Shown here: positions 57,843 to 64,000 of the stretch, in pieces
How positions within the stretch are numbered: the stretch's first letter is position 1
How the letters are laid out: the number at the start of each line of letters is the position of its first letter
Assembly (NCBI RefSeq): GCF_019457885.1
Contig: NZ_JAHZST010000014.1
Coordinates: 60,815-124,814, forward strand
Origin: Shewanella nanhaiensis
GTDB lineage: Bacteria; Pseudomonadota; Gammaproteobacteria; Enterobacterales; Shewanellaceae
DNA length: 64,000 bases
Direction: 5' to 3'
The notes under the pieces: generated by a model
What the model was told of the DNA's origin: nothing
Databases searched by the model: none
Seen by the model: the letters and a program-made list of their open reading frames with translations, nothing else
Translations under genes and position numbers: made by a program

Positions 57843-58673
57843 ATGAAGAAAAGTATCATTGCTGCTGCAAGTGCAGTCATCGTAAGCACTGCCGCTTTTG
57901 CTGATACACCGAAAGGAGTTGCAGTTGCTGAAATGGCATCACTGTTTAAAGACTTCGATAAAGTGCAGGCTGCAGCAACCATGGCACCAGATCTTATTCA
58001 ACATAACCAGGCTGTGCCTAACGGGGCGGCTGTGCTTATCGATTTAATTCCGACACTGAAAGAGAGTGGAATTAGTGCGACAACGCACCGTTTGATCTCT
58101 GAAGGGAATATGGTGGTTGCCCATAATGAGTACAAAAATGCTAAGGTTTTTGGTGGTGATCATCTTGCTGCATTTGATGTCTTTCGTATTGAAGACGGTA
58201 AAGTGGCTGAGCATTGGGATAATCTGACACCAGTAACAGCGCCAAACCCATCGGGTCGCACCCAGTTTGATGGCACCACACTAGTCACTGATCTCGACAA
58301 AACAGCAGAGAATAAAGCTGTGGTGACCAGTTTTGTTTATGACGTTTTGCACGGAAAAGCACCGGATAAAATTACTGATTATGTCTCCACAGAAACATAT
58401 TTGCAGCACAATAGCGGTGTTGCCGATGGTTTAGATGGCTTAGGCGCAGCACTTAAAGCGATGGCTGATGCGGGTTTATCCATGACTTATAGCGATACCC
58501 ATATGATCATTGCCGAGGGGAATTTTGTGTTTACGGCTTCAGAAGGTGAGTTTTCTGGCGACCACGTGGCTTTTTATGATCTGTTTCGCGTCGATGGCGG
58601 CAAGATTGTTGAGCATTGGGATGTAATACAAACTATCTCTGAACAATCTGCAAACGACAGCGGTAAGTTTTAA
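57843..58673 (+). CDS. Exported tandem SnoaL-like (NTF2-fold) protein
   Basis: This 276-residue protein is secreted to the periplasm: signal peptide MKKSIIAAASAVIVSTAAFA, cleaved before DTP. It has two SnoaL-like polyketide-cyclase/NTF2-fold halves (about 25-140 and 150-270), each with the FDVFRIEDGKVAEHWD or YDLFRVDGGKIVEHWD signature. The start at 57843 has AAAGGAG upstream; an earlier ATG at 57774 would hide the signal. Ligand unknown. Confidence 0.85.
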   Translation: MKKSIIAAASAVIVSTAAFADTPKGVAVAEMASLFKDFDKVQAAATMAPDLIQHNQAVPNGAAVLIDLIPTLKESGISATTHRLISEGNMVVAHNEYKNAKVFGGDHLAAFDVFRIEDGKVAEHWDNLTPVTAPNPSGRTQFDGTTLVTDLDKTAENKAVVTSFVYDVLHGKAPDKITDYVSTETYLQHNSGVADGLDGLGAALKAMADAGLSMTYSDTHMIIAEGNFVFTASEGEFSGDHVAFYDLFRVDGGKIVEHWDVIQTISEQSANDSGKF

Positions 58674-58792
58674 ACTATTTTTACATAGTTTGCAGACTGC
58701 TTTCATATTGCAGTGAGCTGCGGCGTTAACGTGTCGCTGCTCCGTTTTGCGTATAGCTAGAGGTCGCACTAAAGTATTTGAAAGGAGAGTTC

Positions 58793-59682
58793 ATGCAACT
58801 TAAAGATTATGCTGACGATATCCAGCTGTTTAGCGCTTCTTTAAAGCGGAAAGGGATGTTGCGGCTCCACTGCAACAAGCCGTTAATGCCATTGCTGCAG
58901 ATCCTATGTCCGCCTCATTTGTTGCGCGCTATCCGGTTCCTCATGATGCTAAAGAGCAAAGAGGGTGGTTGCAAGCGGCATTGACTGTCAGAGAACCTGG
59001 TCAACTTCTACCGGAGCTTGTTATTTGTGTCGATCAAATTCTTCAAGCTGAACTGGCAGAAAAAACGATCACTGATGCCTCAACTTTAGCGCGTCTAACA
59101 GGCATCTATCCAGCTGCAAGTAAAGTTAGTATTTGGAATGGCGATATCACCAGATTAAAAATTGATGCGGTGACGAATGCGGCTAATGATCAGATGCTAG
59201 GATGTTTTCAGCCGTTTCATAGTTGCATCGATAATGCGATAAACTGTGCTGCTGGTCCTCAGCTTCGCGAAGATTGTAGCCGATTGATGCAACTGCAAGG
59301 TAGTGATGAAACAATAGGCTCTGCAAAGATCACCAGAGCCTACAATTTACCGTCTAAGTTTGTTTTACACACCGTTGGGCCAATTATCCAACAAGGAGAG
59401 GTTCCGTCACCAGGTCAAATTGATGAATTGGCCTCTTGTTACAACGCCTGCTTGTCCCTTGCCGCTGAAGCTGGTGCGCGGTCTGTTGCTGTGTGTGGGA
59501 TCTCAACTGGCGTATTTGGCTATCCCTTAGATAAGGCTGCTAATGTTGCATTACAGGCCGTTGCAAATTGGTTTGAGCTAAATCCAAATAAGCTAGATCA
59601 TCTCGTCTTTAATACGTTTGGCGACAACGCAACTGAGATATATCGCAGGAAAATAGGGGAGTGGCAACATGGATCCATTTGA
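58793..59682 (+). CDS. Zinc-dependent macrodomain ADP-ribose hydrolase, split by a -1 frameshift
   Basis: Translation begins at ATG 58793 (AAAGGAG five bases upstream) and gives an 18-residue N-terminus. The frame must then shift by -1 to read the macrodomain. The shift falls exactly on T-TTA-AAG (58840-58846), a classical slippery heptamer. Ten bases later, an eight-pair hairpin (58857-58864 with 58870-58877, loop CTCCA) follows. The joined product has 296 residues, with the ADP-ribose-binding VTNAANDQMLG, a zinc motif C138/H143/C145 and GISTGVFGYPLDKA. Either programmed frameshifting or a one-A deletion explains it. Without the shift, frame 0 ends at 58984. It overlaps the sirtuin gene by 14 bases. 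Confidence 0.8.
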
Positions 59683-60493
59683 GCAAGCAAGAGAGGTTTT
59701 GGCCGATGCAGAGGTGGTTCTTATTGGGGCTGGTGCGGGTCTATCAGCTTCAGCAGGTCTTGATTACACTGATCAAAAAGCCTTTGCTGAACGCTTTCCT
59801 GGCATGTTGCAATATGGCTTTCGCTTTCAATATCAGCTTATGGGTTATCCATTTGATGATGAAGCCTTGAAGTGGGGTTATCTCGCTGCTGGGCTTAACC
59901 ATGTTTATCATTCGCAGAAAACACAGGTATATCAAGATTTACTCAGCTTAGTGGACGATCGTGACAGCTTTGTCATCACTTCGAATGTTGATCGCTATTT
60001 TCATAAAAACGGGTTTGATACTGCAAATATCTATACACCCCAAGGTGATTATGAACGCTTTCAGTGTATGACGCCTTGCACAGATCTTGTGTGGGATGGC
60101 CGTGAATCAGTTGCATCTATGCTGCCTTATATCAACCCTGAAACCCAGTATGTAGAAAATGGAAGTACATTGCCGGTTTGTCCTAATTGCGGGGGGCCAG
60201 TTTTCATGAATGTACGTGGAGGCAGTTGGTTCATTGAAAAACCTTATGAGGCACAAGCTGATGCCATCAGTAATTGGCTCAATGATAATCTTAATCGCAA
60301 AATGGCAATTGTGGAGATTAGTGCAGGCTTTAATACGCCAGGCGTTATCCGTTTGCCATTAGAGAGCATAGCTAAGCAGTTACCAGGTGCAAGATTAATC
60401 CGGATCAGCAAAGATCACGCCGATGGACCTTCTGGAACCATTTCACTTCAAACAACAGCGGATGATGCGCTTACGCAAATCATTTCTGGCTGA
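59669..60493 (+). CDS. SirTM-class sirtuin (protein mono-ADP-ribosyltransferase)
   Basis: This 274-residue class M sirtuin uses NAD+ to ADP-ribosylate a target protein; the linked macrodomain removes the mark. Features are GAGAGLSASAG (20-30), Asn106 in TSNVD, Gln125 in TPQGDY where deacetylase sirtuins have His, and zinc cysteines C133, C137, C171 and C174. GGGGAG stands seven bases before the ATG, which overlaps the macrodomain gene. In known cases the target is a GcvH-like lipoyl protein encoded beside it with LplA2; neither is seen here. Confidence 0.9.
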   Translation: MDPFEQAREVLADAEVVLIGAGAGLSASAGLDYTDQKAFAERFPGMLQYGFRFQYQLMGYPFDDEALKWGYLAAGLNHVYHSQKTQVYQDLLSLVDDRDSFVITSNVDRYFHKNGFDTANIYTPQGDYERFQCMTPCTDLVWDGRESVASMLPYINPETQYVENGSTLPVCPNCGGPVFMNVRGGSWFIEKPYEAQADAISNWLNDNLNRKMAIVEISAGFNTPGVIRLPLESIAKQLPGARLIRISKDHADGPSGTISLQTTADDALTQIISG

Positions 60494-60885
60494 GCGTGAG
60501 AAGGTTTAATAATAGCGCGATAACAAACGATGATTCGATTAAAAGTAAACTCGAACTGAAGATAGAGGGAAAACAGAAGCTTCAATGTTGATAGTCTTAC
60601 TCATACAAATCCAATTTAACTAATCCCTCTTCGATTCCGTATACACAAGTTAATGTTCTATAAAAAATTATTTAAATCAATATCATGAAGTGTTATCCAT
60701 AGCAAATGATGAGTTTTTAATATTTATAACTACATGTAATAGGCAAATTTCAGCATTTTCCACACATTTATCTTTAATAATTACATGAAATATTGGCTAG
60801 GTATTATAGAGGTGTGGCATGCCTATATTGGTAGGGCGTGATTTTGGCTTGTAATATACAATTAATTTTAAAGGTTATAGGTAAA
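60494..60885. other. AT-rich intergenic region after the sirtuin gene
   Basis: No supported gene and no clear terminator are seen after the sirtuin stop. The composition becomes visibly AT-rich, unlike the core-gene spacers on the left. Confidence 0.4.
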
Positions 60886-60969
60886 ATGAAAAATGAAGGC
60901 CACAGGTGGCTCATTGAGTTGCTATTTGCCTTATCACTAATGCATGTTCTCTATTTATATCGTCGATGA
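60886..60969 (+). CDS. 27-residue hypothetical membrane peptide
   Basis: The frame reads MKNEGHRW, then a hydrophobic stretch LIELLFALSLMHVLYLY, ending RR before TGA. It would be a single-pass peptide with the basic end after the helix. The ribosome site is weak (AGG four bases upstream). It is convergent with the AbrB-type gene. A chance frame is quite possible. Confidence 0.3.
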   Translation: MKNEGHRWLIELLFALSLMHVLYLYRR

Positions 60970-61007
60970 TTATTTATGGGGGGGAAACTTTCTTACAAAG
61001 AAGGAAG

Positions 61008-61223
61008 CTAAGAGATAGCACTTTGTCTCGATGTATTTTCATTCATAGAGCACAAAACTTTACTATTAGCTAATATTCCTTTAGCACTTCCTTTCGTTTG
61101 CTTGACGATCGAGATAACACCCAGCCTATCGACGAAACAAGCAACATTATCACCAGCGACAATTTGTGCAATTTTACATTGTTCTACAGGTAATGTGATT
61201 TGTCTCTTAGCGTTAACTTTCAT
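61008..61223 (-). CDS. AbrB/SpoVT-type swapped-hairpin DNA-binding protein
   Basis: The 71-residue protein begins MKVNAKRQITLPVEQCKI, the typical AbrB/MazE/VapB-type fold that binds DNA as a dimer, followed by VAGDNVACFVDRLGVISIVK. GAGGTG precedes the ATG by seven bases. Such proteins are usually antitoxins, but no toxin gene lies next to it on this strand, so it may be an orphan. It has an extended polar C-terminus. Confidence 0.7.
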   Translation of the reverse strand: MKVNAKRQITLPVEQCKIAQIVAGDNVACFVDRLGVISIVKQTKGSAKGILANSKVLCSMNENTSRQSAIS

Positions 61224-62028
61224 GATTACACCTCTTCACTTTTATCTTAATATTGCAGGCTGCGACCAGAAGCGCTAGTAAAAGAAGTGTAAAATAATGT
61301 TAGTTTATAAGATTTAGACTCTTTCTTGCTAAAAAATTAGCTTATTGGGCGTGTTAGTATATTTGAAATCATTGTAACTGTATGACATAAGCAAACAATT
61401 GTTTGAACCCATATTCAACTTCATTGTTTGATGCAATTGCTTTAGATATTAATCACCTTAAGAATGAGCGTCTAAGTGATAATGAACTAAAATATGGGGA
61501 TAAATTGCAATGTTTACTGATGTTTCTTAGTGTCCATAAAAGAGTAATCATCGATTTCATGTGGGTAAGGTAAAGAGGAAACTCTTATCAACCTATTTGT
61601 GATCTATCGCTTGCAGCGTGCTTATGTGCAAGTAATCTCTCGGTACGCTGTAAACCCACCCTTGGGCGCTCTACGATTTCATCCCTGAAATCGAAGTTCT
61701 CGAGCTCACTTACAACTGTTCATTTGTCTCTTCGATTTTGACTTTTCTGAGTAAGTCACTAACACGGAAATGCCCCTTTATTAGTTAGTGCTTTTACTTA
61801 TTTAGATGCTGTTAATGTGCATTTCCCTTATAAAAATTTATCTGAATTAAGCGTATCCAGAAATGATGTTTCACCGTGCTGTCTAACTTGTTAATTCGAT
61901 CACGAAACAGTTAATTTAAAATTGAAGACCTAAATGAAAGACTGCACTATAGAGGGATGAAAGACTGCGCTTAGCAGTCTAATAAGCGTTATAAGCCTCG
62001 TAGAAAAATAAATTATAGAGACAAATTA
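61224..62028. other. 805-base gene-poor region with inverted repeats
   Basis: No coding sequence longer than a few dozen codons has a ribosome site here. Two clean palindromes stand out: CAAACAATTGTTTG (61392-61405) and CGATTTCA-tccc-TGAAATCG (61674-61693). The second lies in a higher-GC block (about 61610-61740) that looks like a dispersed palindromic repeat. The region separates the core-like genes from the HEPN and AlbA_2 genes. Confidence 0.5.
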
Positions 62029-62709
62029 ATGGGTGATTACGCAGATTTTTGCGAGAGTTATGGTGGAAGTGCTGGTGATCCAGAGTTTATGGATAGGTGG
62101 TTAGAAGAGAACGTTTATCCATATAATGAGGATGAAGAGCGTGAATGGTATTTAGAAAACGAGAATAAACCACACTATCAATTGTTAATGGAACAACTTG
62201 AAAGTGTCGATATTATGCTCGATTTGGATGTTCCAGAAAAAGCAAAATTTAGCTTCTTAGTCATGGTTCAAGCCCACGTTGTCTCTGCTACTGAGGGGTA
62301 TTTAGCTGGTGTGTTCATCCATCATGTGTGTAATTCAGATGAGCTAACACGAAAATTGGTCGAAACAGATCCTGAGTTTGCCAAACGTAAGTTTACTCTT
62401 AAGGAGATCTATCAGGAAAAAGATGCGCTAAAAGTAACAGTAGCGACTTACTTGAAAGATTTAATCTTTCATGATGTCAAAAAGATTAAGTCAATGTATC
62501 AAGCAGTATTAAGTCACAAATTTGAAAACCTGTCTTGGTTATTTAGAGCCGTAGAATTGCGACACCATTGTGTTCATCGGGCAGGATATGACAAAGAGGG
62601 GAAAATGATAGATATTTCAGTTGAGTCAATTTTAGAACTCTTGGGTGATGTAACAGATCTAGCAAATGAAATTGATACCACCATCGACAACCTAAGTTCC
62701 GTCTTATAA
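62029..62709 (+). CDS. HEPN-like protein of unknown function
   Basis: The 226-residue, mostly helical acidic protein has R178-HHCV-H183 in LRHHCVHRAGYDKEGK, the RX4-6H pattern of HEPN ribonucleases, near the end of the fold. The N-terminal 60 residues are strongly acidic (YNEDEEREWYLENENK). HEPN proteins commonly act in toxin-antitoxin and anti-phage systems as RNases. No partner nucleotidyltransferase is visible. A strong terminator follows. Confidence 0.65.
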   Translation: MGDYADFCESYGGSAGDPEFMDRWLEENVYPYNEDEEREWYLENENKPHYQLLMEQLESVDIMLDLDVPEKAKFSFLVMVQAHVVSATEGYLAGVFIHHVCNSDELTRKLVETDPEFAKRKFTLKEIYQEKDALKVTVATYLKDLIFHDVKKIKSMYQAVLSHKFENLSWLFRAVELRHHCVHRAGYDKEGKMIDISVESILELLGDVTDLANEIDTTIDNLSSVL

Positions 62710-62797
62710 AGAACGGCTGTAGAGGGATTTGCAACGTATGGAATTTTGACTATGTGCAGCACTTACTGCTTAGGTTTGTAGAAGTTTAGGTATTGCA

Positions 62798-62829
62798 ACG
62801 GTTTAGAGCAAAAAATCTAAACCGTTTTT
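62798..62829 (+). terminator. Terminator of the HEPN-like gene
   Basis: ACGGTTTAGA and TCTAAACCGT form a perfect ten-pair stem around GCAAAAAA, followed by T. Confidence 0.9.
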
Positions 62830-62953
62830 GCCCCTTTCCAAGTTAGCACCCTTGTTGCATCACACTTAGCCCCCTCATTAATTGACTTAGATTTTCTTAT
62901 GTATGATCTTGTATGAAAAGCAAAAATTGCATCATTAGAGGTTATTATCCAAA

Positions 62954-64000
62954 ATGCATTATTCTTATTCCCCATTCAAAAAAAGATTGAATGATATAGA
63001 CCACGAAGACCTTTTGTTGCTTAGAGACGTCTCAGAAGGCTGGTATGTAGACTACAAGATCAAAGGCCTTAAAGTAGCGGACTTCGCAAAACACCTTTCT
63101 GCTTTTGCTAATCAGTATGGTGGTTGGCTTATTATTGGCATTGCTGAGTCAACAAATGGCACTCGTACTGCTGGTGACTTTGTAGGAATTGAAAACTCTC
63201 ATGTCGAGAAGGTATGCACTGATATCAGAGAGGCTTCATCAGCGCATATAAATCCAGAGGTGTTTTATGATGAACGAATAGTGAGGGGCCCAATCAAGGA
63301 AATAGGTTTAGAAGCCGGTAAAAGCATTATCATCATATGCGTACCTACTAGCTTCAACACTCCTCATATTCACTCGTCTGGTCGTATCTATAAACGTGTA
63401 GCAGATCAGTCTAAACCAAAAGAAGAAACAGACCGTTATCAACTCGATAAGCTTTGGTTGAGAAACCAAGAGCACAAAAAGAAAGTGTCTGATTTATTAA
63501 CAACTATTCCTGAATTATCGAGCATTCAGAGTAGCACTCCGTGGCTACATGTATATCTAAAGAAATCTGATTTTCAAATCCCGCCATCAGAAAATCTTAG
63601 TTTCAGCTCTTTTCGATCAATTGTTCAAGAGCAGGGTGACAAGTTACTTCGGTCTTTTGCGCCGTTAGAGTCAGTTTCAACTACTGCGAATGGTTATATT
63701 GCAAGACAGGTAAAAGGCAATGCACCTATGTGTAATTGTTTAACATTAAGATGGTTTCACGACGGTGTTGTTCGCTTAGATATACCACTCAATAGCTATG
63801 GAATAGAAGATTTTTGCATTCAGTATAAGGGCAATAAAAACGCAGTAGAGTTTTTCAAGAATTTGCGTGAAAATGTTGACCAGAAATATTATGAGCATAT
63901 ACGTATTGTTGACTATTCTTTGCTAGCAACGACGCTTAACTCATTGTATGGCACGTGTTTGTATTTATTCAATGAAATAGACGATGTACGAAACAGCTTC
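62954..64000 (+). CDS. AlbA_2 (schlafen-like) domain protein, cut by the window edge
   Basis: The frame is open from ATG 62954 to the last base, so at least 349 residues are encoded and the C-terminus is missing. Residues about 30-150 form an AlbA_2/SLFN-type domain: EGWYVDYKIKGLKVADFAKH, then FANQYGGWLIIGIAE, and later IYKRVADQSKPK. Such proteins bind nucleic acid or nucleotides and are frequent in defence islands and mobile elements. The rest (from about 170) matches nothing I recognise. Confidence 0.8.
   Translation, partial: MHYSYSPFKKRLNDIDHEDLLLLRDVSEGWYVDYKIKGLKVADFAKHLSAFANQYGGWLIIGIAESTNGTRTAGDFVGIENSHVEKVCTDIREASSAHINPEVFYDERIVRGPIKEIGLEAGKSIIIICVPTSFNTPHIHSSGRIYKRVADQSKPKEETDRYQLDKLWLRNQEHKKKVSDLLTTIPELSSIQSSTPWLHVYLKKSDFQIPPSENLSFSSFRSIVQEQGDKLLRSFAPLESVSTTANGYIARQVKGNAPMCNCLTLRWFHDGVVRLDIPLNSYGIEDFCIQYKGNKNAVEFFKNLRENVDQKYYEHIRIVDYSLLATTLNSLYGTCLYLFNEIDDVRNSF

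Noticed and set aside
58906-59682. Macrodomain translated independently from ATG 58906
   Set aside because: No ribosome site precedes it, and about 20 upstream codons in the same frame look like protein (ERDVAAPLQQAVNAIAADP) continuing the shifted N-terminus.

Overview
The window looks like a chromosomal segment of a marine gammaproteobacterium, most probably Shewanella. The gene order thrS-infC-rpmI-rplT, the divergent ald/lrp pair, the run ftsK-lolA-rarA-crcB-serS, the tusDCBE block next to a YccA homologue, and the punR/punC pair all fit that group. The assignment rests on protein resemblance read by eye; no database was searched.

Bases 1-20,000 are conserved core genome: translation (initiator and valine tRNAs, thrS, infC, rpmI, rplT, serS, a serine tRNA, the tRNA-thiolation genes tusDCBE), redox and alanine metabolism (trxB, ald, lrp), chromosome segregation and replication repair (ftsK, rarA), and envelope functions (lolA, crcB, YccA, punC). 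Regulatory DNA is readable here: an anticodon-arm mimic in front of thrS, an AUA start codon on infC, inverted repeats between ald and lrp, and many stem-loop terminators. Both tRNA loci carry odd partial tRNA copies whose T-loop has been replaced by other sequence. An NnrU-like gene has decayed.

Bases 20,000-41,000 are mixed: a META-domain lipoprotein, an RND efflux pump with its membrane fusion protein, the SOS mutagenesis genes umuDC behind a LexA box, manganese-type pyrophosphatase, a Lon-like protease, a PAS-GGDEF diguanylate cyclase, a RES/Xre toxin-antitoxin pair with twin palindromic operators, a LysE exporter, and an unexplained three-gene group (PG-binding/M15 peptidase, DUF2971-like protein, membrane coiled-coil protein).

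Bases 41,000-52,500 read as an oxidative and electrophile-stress district. It holds nitroreductase, a monooxygenase, two tandem glutathionyl-hydroquinone-reductase-type proteins across from a LysR regulator, a questin-oxidase-like protein and a peroxiredoxin-like protein. Then follow egtB-egtD (ergothioneine synthesis), a flavin disulfide oxidoreductase, a DUF427 protein, methionine sulfoxide reductase B and a PhzF-like protein.

Bases 52,500-64,000 become increasingly accessory: a DksA-like protein with few zinc ligands, a PhoD-like phosphatase, a membrane LytTR regulator, a kelch protein, a LysR/SnoaL pair, and a macrodomain-SirTM sirtuin pair (reversible protein ADP-ribosylation). The macrodomain gene is split by a frameshift exactly at a TTTAAAG slippery heptamer followed by a hairpin. 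An AT-rich, gene-poor stretch leads to an AbrB-type gene, a HEPN-like protein and a truncated AlbA_2 (schlafen-like) protein at the right edge, which look like the start of a defence or mobile region.
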